Below are positions 43,761-54,000 of a stretch of 64,000 nt of DNA, in pieces; position 1 is the first letter of the stretch; each line of letters starts with the position of its first letter. The notes beneath the pieces were generated by a model. The model was given only the letters and a program-made list of their open reading frames with translations, was not told the DNA's origin and searched no databases. Made by a program: the position numbers and the translations under genes. The stretch is from Pirellulaceae bacterium (GTDB lineage: Bacteria; Planctomycetota; Planctomycetia; Pirellulales; Pirellulaceae). The stretch spans positions 97,653 to 161,652 of the forward strand of contig JAHDXO010000012.1 in the NCBI GenBank assembly GCA_023382975.1, given 5' to 3'.

Positions 43761-46700
43761 TCAACTTGCGTCCGCGGCCAGCAAGGCGACGGGAAACGCG
43801 GACAGCATCTCGGCTGCGCGAATTCTGCGTTGGTCCGCCGAGCAGACTTGCCCGGTGAATTGGTTCATCAAGGCGGTCGGCACGTCATCGGGCAGGACGA
43901 TGTTCGTATCCTCCCAAATCGACTCGCCGACCGGAGCGGACGACGGCTCGGCCTGACCGGGCCGGGATGTCAATTGGGCCAGCAGACGTGGAACCGCGAC
44001 AATGACGGTTTGTTCGGGATGCTCCCTCGCCGCAGGCAAACGCCACGCGAACGCAACCAGGTGATTGGCCCAGGCGCCTTCCACCGTCAGCGGCAGGTAG
44101 TGGCCCGTCTGGAAAAGGTCGGCGTGATGCTGTCGGATCTGCAAGGTCCGCCATGTCACGAACAACTTGATGCGAGGATCGCGCGGCGACGCACCCAAGT
44201 GTCGCGCCAGTTCCGCCAGCGCGCCCTCGCCCAAGGCGATTCGGGTCTGGAGTTCATCGAGCAGCCTGCGTCGAACTTCGAAATCGACGGGCCGCCGGTT
44301 GTCGGGATCGACAAGACTGAAGTCCCAAAGTTCCTGTCCCTGATAGATGTCCGGCACGCCAGGCGACGTCAATTTGAGCAGCACCTGCGACAAGGCCGAG
44401 TACAGGCCCCAGTCGAGTACCTGTTCGTGAAACTCGCGGAAGTCCGTCAGGAAACGGTTCTTGGGATCGTTTCGCAGAGCCGTTCGGACGAAGTGCTGCA
44501 CCGCCTCGTCGTAGCCGGGGTTGGGGGCGAGCCAACTGGTATGGGCTTTCGCTTCGTGAGTCGCCTTTTCCATGTACTGCACCATGCGTTCGATCAATTG
44601 CTCGTGCTCCGCGGCGCCCGCTGGCTGCAGCGGCCAGATCCCGACCAGGGTTTGGTAGAACAAATACTCGTCGTTGCGACTGGGCGCCGGTTGCCCATCG
44701 ATGTCGTGAAGCAATCGCCGGTTCAAGCGAGCCCAACGGTTCACGGCCTTTCGCCAGATCTGCGGGATCTCGGCCAGCACGTTGATCCGCGCCCGGGTAT
44801 CCTCGCTACGTTTGGTGTCGTGCGTCGAGGTGCAGGTCATCGACAGCGGATGCGATGCCCGTCTGGCCAGGTTGTCGGCATGGAACTGCTGGATGGTCAA
44901 TGCGGGCCGAGCCGGTTCGCCGCCCACTTCGTTTGCCGAGGCGAGCGGATAGAAGCGGTAGAAGGCGGTGTCTTCCACGCCCTTGGCGACCACCGGACTT
45001 GTCACCTGTTGAAACCTGCCCACGAAGAAATCTCGCTGGCGGCGGATCGAATCGTTCAGATTCGGCGGCTCCTCCAGCAGCAGAACCCCGCGGATGAAAT
45101 CAAATTCGCCGGTGCCCATCGCGGGATTCAGTCGCTTGGCGTGCGCCACGGCCCGGCCGATGACCTCCCGGTCGCGGTCGCTGACCGAGTCGCCGCGGAT
45201 ATAGGTCCGGTACACGGGAAATGACGCCAGAATGGCCCGCAACGCGGACCGCAGTGCATTGAGCGTGTAGTCTCGCGAAGAACGATGCCGCTCGGAGATC
45301 CGGTTCAGTCGATGCGCCAGCAGGTGGAGTTCGCTGGACATCGCAACGCGGAGGATCAACAGCTTGCCACGGTGGGCGATTTGCTGGAAATCGGTTGGCT
45401 CCTGAGTGAACCGGCCGTAGGTCTTCAGCATTTCGCTAAATCCCGCCGGATCCATGAACGTTCCGTTGACCGAATTCAGGAAGTCGTAGCCCGTCGTTCC
45501 GGCGGTCGGCCATTCCAGCGGAAGCGGCTCGTGAGGCCCCAGGATCTTCTCGACCACGACGTACAGAGGCGGATCGTCACGCCCCACCTCCGTCGCCGCC
45601 GTACCGCGGGGCTCGTGCGTTGCGATGTTGCCGGGCGCAGACCTTCCGCGTTCCGGTTGGATGGCCGAAAGAACGGTCTGCACGATGGTGGCCTCGAAAC
45701 CGTTCTCGTGATTGCCGTCCGCGGGAGCGCTGTCGGGCATCGCTTCCGGACGGTCGTACTCGCTCGCCAACACGCGACGTACGGTCTCTTGCACATATCC
45801 CTCCTGGAGCCGCCAGAGATATTCGAGCGGATCGAACAGGCCGTCGACGTGATCGATGCGCAGGCCATCGATCTTGCCTTCGGCTAGCAGTTCCAGAAGC
45901 AGAGCGTGGCTCGCCTCGAAGACGTGCCGTTCCTCCGTGCAAACGGCGGCCAGATCGTTGATATCGAAGAAGCGGCGGTAATTGATTTCGTCCGCGGCAG
46001 TCTTCCAGTATGCCAGCCGGTACACCTGGGCGTTCAATAACCGCTCGAGCGCATCGAAACTGGCGGGATTTCCCGGCTGTCCGTTTAGTTGCCGCAGGTT
46101 GGCCTCCACGTGCGCGGCCAACTCGGGCGACCTCGTAAGCAAGTGGCGGATGCGGTCTTTGATGACTTCCTTTTCTCGCTGCCGCTCCTCCACGGCCGGC
46201 CGATCCGTCTTGTTGCGGTCGGGCAGATGCTGCGACGCAGTCAGGATGCTCTCCAACTCGCGCACATCCTCGTCATCGTTCGGTCTGGCGGTTTTCAACT
46301 CCTCCAGTCCCACGGCGAGAATCGCGTCGTAGGTCTTCGGATCCACCGGCAGTTCGCAGCCCGAGGAATCGATGTGAAACGCACCGTTGCCGTACTTCAC
46401 GTTCAGGCAACCAGCCTCCAGGGCATCGCCAAACTGCCGGTCCAGGATGGGCAGGAGCACCTTGTTGCGCAATTCCACTTTGATCGGATTCCAGTCGATG
46501 TCGAAATAGTCCGCATACGGCGAACTCGGGCCGTTCTCCAAGACGTCGGTCCACCAGCGGTTCTCGCCGGGCGCGGCACTCATGTGGTTGGGCACGACGT
46601 CCAGAATCTGTCCCATGCCGTGCTGGTGAAGCGTTCGAACAAACGTCTCGAACTCGTCGTCCGACCCCAGTTCCGGATTCAGCCGAGTGTAGTCGATGAC

Positions 46701-46928
46701 GGCGTAGCCATGTGAACTGCCTCGGCGGGCCATCAGGCAGGGGGCGGCGTAGACATGGCTGATGCCCAGCGTGTTCAGGTACGGCACCAAGGCCGAGGCA
46801 TCCCGGAACGCCATGTTCCCGCCCTGGAACTGAAGGCGATACGTCGCCCGCGGCCGGCAACGCCGTTCCGCCAACCGTCGCTGGACGGCCGCGAGCACCG
46901 CTGCCTGTGAGTCAGTTTGTTCGTTCAT
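43761..46928 (-). CDS. treY: malto-oligosyltrehalose synthase
   Basis: 1055 residues, ATG 46928 after GAGGA. The alpha-amylase-type barrel starts at 'ATYRLQFQGGNMAFRDA', with 'GSSHGYAVIDYTRLNPELG', 'GQILDVVPNHMSAA' and the nucleophile region 'KIDGLRIDHVDGLFDP'. Family features follow: 'VVEKILGPHEPLP' and 'TTGYDFLNSVNG', 'TSTHDTKRSEDTRARIN', 'DIYQGQELWDFSLVDPDNR'. TreY turns the reducing-end maltose of a maltodextrin into a trehalosyl end, which TreZ then cuts. The protein is about 200 residues longer than typical single-domain TreY proteins, because of inserts around residues 210-300. Last large gene of the trehalose operon. Confidence 0.95.
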   Translation of the reverse strand: MNEQTDSQAAVLAAVQRRLAERRCRPRATYRLQFQGGNMAFRDASALVPYLNTLGISHVYAAPCLMARRGSSHGYAVIDYTRLNPELGSDDEFETFVRTLHQHGMGQILDVVPNHMSAAPGENRWWTDVLENGPSSPYADYFDIDWNPIKVELRNKVLLPILDRQFGDALEAGCLNVKYGNGAFHIDSSGCELPVDPKTYDAILAVGLEELKTARPNDDEDVRELESILTASQHLPDRNKTDRPAVEERQREKEVIKDRIRHLLTRSPELAAHVEANLRQLNGQPGNPASFDALERLLNAQVYRLAYWKTAADEINYRRFFDINDLAAVCTEERHVFEASHALLLELLAEGKIDGLRIDHVDGLFDPLEYLWRLQEGYVQETVRRVLASEYDRPEAMPDSAPADGNHENGFEATIVQTVLSAIQPERGRSAPGNIATHEPRGTAATEVGRDDPPLYVVVEKILGPHEPLPLEWPTAGTTGYDFLNSVNGTFMDPAGFSEMLKTYGRFTQEPTDFQQIAHRGKLLILRVAMSSELHLLAHRLNRISERHRSSRDYTLNALRSALRAILASFPVYRTYIRGDSVSDRDREVIGRAVAHAKRLNPAMGTGEFDFIRGVLLLEEPPNLNDSIRRQRDFFVGRFQQVTSPVVAKGVEDTAFYRFYPLASANEVGGEPARPALTIQQFHADNLARRASHPLSMTCTSTHDTKRSEDTRARINVLAEIPQIWRKAVNRWARLNRRLLHDIDGQPAPSRNDEYLFYQTLVGIWPLQPAGAAEHEQLIERMVQYMEKATHEAKAHTSWLAPNPGYDEAVQHFVRTALRNDPKNRFLTDFREFHEQVLDWGLYSALSQVLLKLTSPGVPDIYQGQELWDFSLVDPDNRRPVDFEVRRRLLDELQTRIALGEGALAELARHLGASPRDPRIKLFVTWRTLQIRQHHADLFQTGHYLPLTVEGAWANHLVAFAWRLPAAREHPEQTVIVAVPRLLAQLTSRPGQAEPSSAPVGESIWEDTNIVLPDDVPTALMNQFTGQVCSADQRRIRAAEMLSAFPVALLAADAS

Positions 46929-47046
46929 AGTTCCTCATCCTTCCCAACAAGTCATTTGTGCCCGAAGCCAGCGCTGAGTGAAATCGGATATCAAATCCTA
47001 GCGACCTCGGCACAGGCAGCACCTGAATTCTCGCGCTCCCCCACGG

Positions 47047-48918
47047 CTACCAGGAGCCGAAGATCAAAAGTTCGTACGGATGCAGTTCCGATACTTGCTC
47101 GCCCAAGTCGCGCGAGCCGCCATACACGGCCGCTTCCGTGCTGAACCGCAGTTCGCCATCTCGCCGATCAGCCTCGGGTAAGGGCTGCCGTTCGGCGGAC
47201 AGATTCGCCACGGCTCGCAGACGCGGCGAATCGCCACGATCCACCAGCAACACGCTGGCTTCCTCGTCCGGCCGCTCGCGATTTCCGACGATCCGCGCAA
47301 CCGTATACTGGCGGTCCTGCAACGGCGGCCAGGTTCGCCTGGCCGCCAAGAGATCGCGGTACAGCCGTCGCAGGCAGGCATGAAACGAGCCTTCCGCCCA
47401 CTGCCAAGTCAACTTGGCCGATTCGAACGTCGCTTCATCCTGCGGATCGGGGATCCGCGAGGTCCATTGGAAGTCGAGCGCGGCAAACTCATCCCGGCGT
47501 CCGCGTCTCACGGCTTCAACCAGTCCTTCGTCGCCGAACGAACAGAAGAACGGGAACGGATTCTGCTCGCCGTACTCCTCGCCCATAAACAACATGGGCA
47601 CGCACGGCGAAATCAACAGCAACCCGCAAGCCAAACGCTGAGCCGGTTTCTGCAGATAGGACGCCGAGCGGTCGCCCAACGCCCGGTTGCCGATCTGATC
47701 GTGATTGTGAACGCAAACGACGAACTTGGTTCGATCGCGGGCCTCGACGCGGCTGCCGTGCCTCCGTTTTCGGAAGGGACTGTAGCAGTCGTCGTACACG
47801 AACACGTGCTCGAACGCTTTGGCCAAGTGCTCCGCGCGTCCGAAATCCTGGTAGTACCCTTCCCGGTCGCCGGTGAGCAGCGTGCGAACGCTGTGGTGGA
47901 AATCGTCGCTCCAAACCCCGTCCAAACCATAGCCGTTCCGTTGCGGCGGATCGATCAAGCGGACATCGTTCTGGTTGCTCTCGGCGATCACATGCACCGT
48001 CCGGCCTTGCTCGCTGGCGATCTGCTGGACGGTCTGCTGAAGTTCCGCCAGGATGTGCCGCGTTCCGAAATCGTAGATCGCATGGACCGCATCCAGACGA
48101 AGTCCGTCGACGCGGAAATCGCGGACCCACATCTGTGCGTTTTCGAGGATGTAATTTCGAACGGCATCCGACCAGGGACCATCGAAATTCACTCCGTCGC
48201 CCCAGGGCGTATGGTAGCGATCCGTGAAATAGTGCCCGAAGCTGCCCTGGTAGCTTCCCTCCGGGCCGAGGTGGTTGTAGACGACATCCAAGATGACGGC
48301 CAGGCCGGCCTGATGAGCCCGGTCGACCAGACGCTGCAAGGCGCGCGGACCTCCGTAGCTGTTCTGGACCGCGTAAGGAAACGCACCGTCGTAACCCCAA
48401 TTGCGATCCCCGGGAAACTGGGCGACCGGCATCAACTCGATGGCGGTCACTCCCAACTCTCGAAGATCCTCGAAACGCGACGCGACGCCGTCGAATGTTC
48501 CGGCCCGAGTAAAGGTGCCGACATGCAGTTCGTAGATCACCAGATCCTCGCGAGCCACACCTTTCCAGTCTGAATCGGCCCAGCGATACGTCTCGGGAAA
48601 GAAAACCGCGGACGGCAAGTGGACCCCGTCCGGTTGCCATCGCGAGGCAGGATCGGGCAACTCGCGGCCGTCGGCCAGCCGATAGGCGTACCGCGTTCCT
48701 TCGCGAACGTCGCGATCGGCGAACACGTGATAGCCCTGGTCTTCGGCTGTCATCAAGAATGCGTCCCGTCGACCGTCGCGGTCGATCACCAACTGGACCG
48801 CGTCATGCTTGGGCGCCCAGAGTCGCCATTGCACGGAATCGTCGCGCCGCCGGGTCGCTCCGGGCACGCCGTGAACGGGCTCCTCGAACGCCGACTCCTT
48901 CTCGTCAGTCTTCGGCAT
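47047..48918 (-). CDS. treZ: malto-oligosyltrehalose trehalohydrolase
   Basis: 623 residues. N-terminal beta-sandwich 'VQWRLWAPKHDAVQLVIDRD', then the amylase barrel: 'IYELHVGTFTRAGTFDG', 'QFPGDRNWGYDGAFPYAVQN', nucleophile Asp in 'VDGLRLDAVHAIYDF', acid/base Glu in 'VIAESNQNDVRLID', and 'HNHDQIGNRALGDRS'. It releases trehalose from the trehalosyl ends made by TreY. It begins 6 bases after malQ and ends 118 before treY. Two enzymes act in sequence, so the pair is a full TreYZ pathway. Confidence 0.95.
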   Translation of the reverse strand: MPKTDEKESAFEEPVHGVPGATRRRDDSVQWRLWAPKHDAVQLVIDRDGRRDAFLMTAEDQGYHVFADRDVREGTRYAYRLADGRELPDPASRWQPDGVHLPSAVFFPETYRWADSDWKGVAREDLVIYELHVGTFTRAGTFDGVASRFEDLRELGVTAIELMPVAQFPGDRNWGYDGAFPYAVQNSYGGPRALQRLVDRAHQAGLAVILDVVYNHLGPEGSYQGSFGHYFTDRYHTPWGDGVNFDGPWSDAVRNYILENAQMWVRDFRVDGLRLDAVHAIYDFGTRHILAELQQTVQQIASEQGRTVHVIAESNQNDVRLIDPPQRNGYGLDGVWSDDFHHSVRTLLTGDREGYYQDFGRAEHLAKAFEHVFVYDDCYSPFRKRRHGSRVEARDRTKFVVCVHNHDQIGNRALGDRSASYLQKPAQRLACGLLLISPCVPMLFMGEEYGEQNPFPFFCSFGDEGLVEAVRRGRRDEFAALDFQWTSRIPDPQDEATFESAKLTWQWAEGSFHACLRRLYRDLLAARRTWPPLQDRQYTVARIVGNRERPDEEASVLLVDRGDSPRLRAVANLSAERQPLPEADRRDGELRFSTEAAVYGGSRDLGEQVSELHPYELLIFGSW

Positions 48919-48924
48919 CAGCCG

Positions 48925-51057
48925 TCATCCTTCCGTTTCGGTGGGTTCGGTTCGCCGTTTTCGCAGCCGGTCGATGACACCGAGAATCCGCTGGACATCA
49001 GGCATTTCGCTGAACGAGTCGAAGGTCCACCTGGCTTTGCGTTGCCAGTTCGGGTATTCGCGGTACGTGCCCGGGCGATTTTGCGGTTCGGTCTCGCCCC
49101 ACAGGTCTTCCAGGTTGACCAGCACGATTCCCGCATCGCTCGCGGCCAGGAAGGCTTCGCACGCCTGCAGCACCTGGGCGCACTGGGGTTGGTCGGTGTC
49201 GAGCAGTCCCCTGCCGATCAAGAAATCGACCAGCCGATCGCGCAATTGTTGGCGCCGCTGCTGTTCGAGATCGGCTTCTTCCTCGTCGAACAGGCCCATT
49301 TGCACGCGGTCCTGGATGTCCAGACCTTGCCAGTACGCGGCGAACTGGGGCATGTCGTGGGTATTGACGCTGGCCACCGACGTCGCCGGCACGTCTCGCA
49401 GCGCCGTTCCCTTTTCCGGATTCGTTTCGTACTGCAGTACGTACATGTCGTCCAGCCCGTGCCGAGTCAGGGCGCGATCGACCGCGGGCGGAACGGTCCC
49501 CAGGTTTTCGCCGACGATCCGCGCCCCGAAGCGGTGCGACTCCAATGTCAGGATGGCGCACATTTCCTCCAGCGCGTACCGGACGTAAACGCCCTCCTGC
49601 GCGGAAAATCCTCGCGGAATCCAATACAGTCGGTGCATTCCCATCACGTGGTCGAAACGCAGCACCCGCGCGTGCCGCAGGTGATTTCTCAACGCGCGAA
49701 TGAAATAGGCGTATCCCTGCTGGCGCAGTTGCCCCGGATGAAGCGGGGGAAATCCCCAGTCCTGTCCCCGGGTGAAGAACGAATCCGGCGGCGCGCCCCC
49801 CGAAGCCTCGCGAACAAACAGACCTCGCTCGCGCCACACGTCGTAACCGCCGCCGTTGACTCCCAACGGGAAATCGAGATACCACAGCAACTGCAAGCGA
49901 TCTGCTCGGTCCTTCAACGACTCGAGCTGTCGATCGACCTGCCACTGGGTGTACAGATGGTACTGGAAGACGGCGGGGTCGTAGTCGTCCGGCTCGACCG
50001 TCCCGTCGCGGAGCCGCTCGGGCCAGGCAGGCCAGGCAATCTTCTGGCGTTCGCCCACCGCGCGGAATTCCGCGAATCGTTCGAGTTCGGGGTGCTGACG
50101 GCAGTACTCGGTCAGCGCCTCGCGGCGCGGCGAATCCTGCGCGAAAAACGACGCGGCCAATGCTTCCAGGATTCGGCGTTTCCTTTGCATCTCGGCGGGA
50201 TAGTCGATCAGTTCTGCGAAGGGCGTTTCCTCGCGACGCCCGCTCGGCGGGCTCGATTCCATCCATCGGCGAGCTTCGCCGCAGCCCTCGAATTCCGGGA
50301 TCTGTTCGGGATTCAAATAGTACTCGTTCCAAAAAAGTCGGCTCGCGGGATTGTAGGGGCTGGGATCGTCCGTCAATTCCCACAGGGTCGAAAGCAAGGG
50401 CAGGGTGGCGACCAGATTGCCGCCGCGATCCGCGGTCCATTGCATCAGCGCTTCGAGATCCGCGAAATCACCTCCTCCCCGACTCGACCGCCGATGCAGC
50501 GCGTACAGAGGCAGGAACACGCCCCAAATCCGTTGGCGATCAGTGTCGGTTTCGCCGTACGCGCGCAAGGGAGCGGCGATCACCAGGCTCTCTCCACGCA
50601 GGCTTCCCACTTCCAGGCTCAGCCGGTGGTAGCCCCAGGGAAGTCCGCCGGGCAACTCCATGGCTCGCCGGCTGTACTCGACGCCCTCGACCGATCGACG
50701 CCGCAGCACCGGCAGCTCGCGGACCGAGCCCGATCGTGTCAGGGACGCTCCGTCCTCCAGGTCGATGCGCAACTGGTACTCCGCGTGCTGCATCGACTCG
50801 GGCAACTGCAACCTCGCGACGGACTTTCGGCCGTCGAATGCGACCAGCACCGGCTCGATCATCTGCCGCCAGATCTCTTGCCGACGGAGCCGAACCGCGC
50901 CGGGCAGGTCGGCCGGCGAGTCGACGGGAGCCCCCAGCAGTTGCAGAATGCGCAGCACGGCCGCTTCCGAAGATCGTCGCGGGCGCTGCCAGACGTCGAC
51001 GTAGGTCGTGCGCACTCCGTACAGTCGAGCGAGTGTCGATAGCGGTTCTCGATACAT
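48925..51057 (-). CDS. malQ: 4-alpha-glucanotransferase (amylomaltase, disproportionating enzyme)
   Basis: 710 residues from ATG 51057; the frame stays open further upstream only through treS in a shadow frame. The first 200 residues are an N-terminal region not seen in short bacterial MalQ. The GH77 core follows: 'RIWGVFLPLYALHRRSSRGG', 'NPASRLFWNEYYLNPEQ', nucleophile region 'ARVLRFDHVMGMHRLYWIP', acid/base Glu in 'RIVGENLGTVPPAV', and 'VASVNTHDMPQFAAYW'. It moves glucan segments between chains, lengthening the short maltodextrins left by GlgX and TreZ. It lies 5 bases after treS and 6 before treZ. Confidence 0.94.
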   Translation of the reverse strand: MYREPLSTLARLYGVRTTYVDVWQRPRRSSEAAVLRILQLLGAPVDSPADLPGAVRLRRQEIWRQMIEPVLVAFDGRKSVARLQLPESMQHAEYQLRIDLEDGASLTRSGSVRELPVLRRRSVEGVEYSRRAMELPGGLPWGYHRLSLEVGSLRGESLVIAAPLRAYGETDTDRQRIWGVFLPLYALHRRSSRGGGDFADLEALMQWTADRGGNLVATLPLLSTLWELTDDPSPYNPASRLFWNEYYLNPEQIPEFEGCGEARRWMESSPPSGRREETPFAELIDYPAEMQRKRRILEALAASFFAQDSPRREALTEYCRQHPELERFAEFRAVGERQKIAWPAWPERLRDGTVEPDDYDPAVFQYHLYTQWQVDRQLESLKDRADRLQLLWYLDFPLGVNGGGYDVWRERGLFVREASGGAPPDSFFTRGQDWGFPPLHPGQLRQQGYAYFIRALRNHLRHARVLRFDHVMGMHRLYWIPRGFSAQEGVYVRYALEEMCAILTLESHRFGARIVGENLGTVPPAVDRALTRHGLDDMYVLQYETNPEKGTALRDVPATSVASVNTHDMPQFAAYWQGLDIQDRVQMGLFDEEEADLEQQRRQQLRDRLVDFLIGRGLLDTDQPQCAQVLQACEAFLAASDAGIVLVNLEDLWGETEPQNRPGTYREYPNWQRKARWTFDSFSEMPDVQRILGVIDRLRKRRTEPTETEG

Positions 51058-51062
51058 GGCGG

Positions 51063-54000
51063 CTACTCCGCGTGTGGGACCGTCTCTCCGAGAAACCGAT
51101 TCATCTGCCGCAGCGACAGAGGTAACTCGGGGGAACGGTTCAGTAGGTCGTGTTCCAGAACCGTCGCGCACCGTTCCGCGTAGTACAGATCCAGCAACGT
51201 CTCCAGGGCTCGCGGCGGGCGGGGAACGATTGGCGAATTCGCGGCCACCGCCAGATAGGAACGGAGGAACTCGGCTCCGGTCCAGGCCAGCCAGTAATCG
51301 GTCCACTGGCCCAAGCGGCAGATTTCCGACTCGTCGACCTCCGTCACCGTACAGTAGTCGCGCAGCGCGAACAGCGCGGCTCGCTCGAACGACCACAACA
51401 TGCCGGACACGTCGCGCAGGGGCGAGGCCTTCGCGCGGCGCTGGCTGATCGACCAATCCGGATCGCCCTCGAAATCGATGATCACCAGATCGTCGCCGTG
51501 GCACAGGACGTCGCGCAGGCCGTAGTTCCCGTGACAGCGAATCCGCATGGCTTTCAGATCCTGCGGCAGGGCGTGGAGCAGCGTCGTCAGACGGTCGCCG
51601 CCCCGTTCCAGCACCGCACCGGCCAAACGCTGTACCTCCTCGGGCATTTCCGGCAGCATCTGCCGAAGCGAGCGGAACGAGCGTCCCAGCACGTTGCGGA
51701 TCGCCTGGTACAACGCCCGCTGGTGGAAGGGCAGCATCGGCTCGGGCCGCAGCGCCGGATCGTCCCCGTTGGCGGCCAGGGCGCGATGCAGTTCGGCGGT
51801 TCGCTGACCGAGACGCGAGGCCGATTGGAGGTAGTTGCCAAAGAATCGCTGCGCGTTGTCCGGCACGGAGGCGTCCAACAATTTCAAGTGGGATCGCTGG
51901 TCCGGCGGCAGGTCGCCGGGAGGATCGAGCGGCGGATCGACCGAGACGGCGCGAATGAACGCTTCGAGCGTGTCGAGCGCCTCCTCCCATGCAGTGCGCC
52001 GGTGCTCGACGAACCCCTGCAAGATGCCCACGGTCATCGGCCGCCCGCCCCGCGGCTGGTACTCGAGGGCGCCGGCCACGGGCGCCATGTGCGTGAAACT
52101 GGCCATTTCGGTCAGGTGCAAACCGATCTCCAACTCCGGATGCGTGCCCTCCTCCAGTCGCCGGAACCACTTCAGCAACAGTCGCTGCCCGAGCGCGACC
52201 ACGCTGTTGCTCTGCTTCTCCTGGCGCGTTCCCGCTTCGAGCGGTTCCTCCGCGTCGCCGCGGATGCGCGCATACGCCGATGTGGGACGGGCAATCAACT
52301 GGCCGTGCTGCGTTTCGGTTTCGCGCCGCACGGCGATGGCGTCCAGCATGCCGCGGCAGAAATCGGGCTGGCCGAACGCGTCGTACAGCATCCCTGTCTC
52401 GCACATGCCGTCATGCTCGATTCTCAGACGGGCGATCGTGCTCTCCGCGAAATCCACGCCGGTTCGCGCCGCTTCGCTCTCCACCGCAAATGCCATCGGG
52501 ATCAGGTAGGTGGAATCCAATCCGTCCTCGTACTCGGCGCGGGCCAGCACCAACACGATCTCCGCGCCGGCGTGGCCCTGGGAAAACGGCGCGACGTCGC
52601 GGATGGTCACACTGCGAATCGGCACGCCGGGGCGCCGGTGCCAAACCCGCGAGACGAGATACGCGGGCAAGGCCCGCTCCAGTCCTTCGCGCGCGGGCGA
52701 CTCGAGCACGGAGGTCCAGGCATCGCGTGCGTCCAAGGTCGGCAGCTCGAACCGCAATTCCCAGGGCTTCGCCTCGTGCGATTCGGGCTGGAGGATGAAC
52801 CAGTAGAACGCGTAGGGCATCAGGGTCAGCAGATAAGGCAATTCGCCGATGCGGGGAAAGCGGGTGCGACCGGACAATTCGACCGGCGTCTTGCCCTCGT
52901 GCGCCGCCATGTTCAATTCGACAAACTGCGCCGAACGCGACAGGTTGGCGACCACCAGCACGCACTCGTCCTGGAACCGGCGAATGTAGGCCAGCACTTT
53001 GGAATTGTCCGGATGCAGAAACTCCAGTTCGCCTTCGGCCAGCGGACGCACCTCGCGCCGCAGGCGGATGATCCGCTGCATCCATTGCAGCAGCGAATTC
53101 GGATTCGTCCGCTGCGTCTCGACGTTGACCGACTCGTAGTGGTACTGATAGTCGATGATCGGAGGCAGATACAGCCGCTGCGGGTTGGCCCGGGAAAACC
53201 CGGCGTTGCGGTCGGCGCTCCACTGCATCGGAGTGCGCACCCCGTTCCGATCGCCCAGGTAGATATTGTCGCCCATCCCCAGTTCGTCGCCGTAGTAGAC
53301 GATGGGAGTTCCCGGCAGCGACAGCAGCAGTCCGTTCAGCAGTTCGATCTTGCGCCGGTCGTTCTCCAGCAACGGCGCCAACCGCCGCCGGATGCCCAGG
53401 TTCAGCCGGGCCTGCGGATCGCGCGCGTAGAACCGGTACATCACGTCCCGCTCTTCCTCGGTCACCATCTCCAGCGTCAATTCGTCGTGATTCCGCAAGA
53501 ACAGCATCCATTGGCAGTTCTCGGGGATCGGCGGCGTCTGTTCCAGGATGTCGATGATCGGAAAACGGTCCTCCATCTGCAAAGCCAGATACATCCGCGG
53601 CATCAGCGGGAAATGGAACGCCGTGTGGCACTCGTCGCCGTCGCCGAAGTAGGGCACCGAGTCCTCCGGCCATTGATTGGCCTCGGCCAGGAACATACGG
53701 GCACTGAACTTGGCGTCGACGTGCGCGCGCAACTGTTTCAAGAAGGCGTGGGTTTCGGGAAGACTCTCGCAAGTCGTTCCTTCGCGCTGGAACAGGTAAG
53801 GCACGCCGTCCAGCCGCAAGCCGTCGACACCCAGGTAGCACCAGTGGTCCAAGATCCCGGCAATCTCCTCCCGCACCGCCGGATTGTCGTAGTTCAAATC
53901 GGGTTGATGATGGAAGAAACGGTGCCAGTAGTAGGCCCGGGCCACGGGGTCCCAAGACCAGTTCGACGCTTCGTAGTCCTGGAAGATCACCCGCGCCTGG

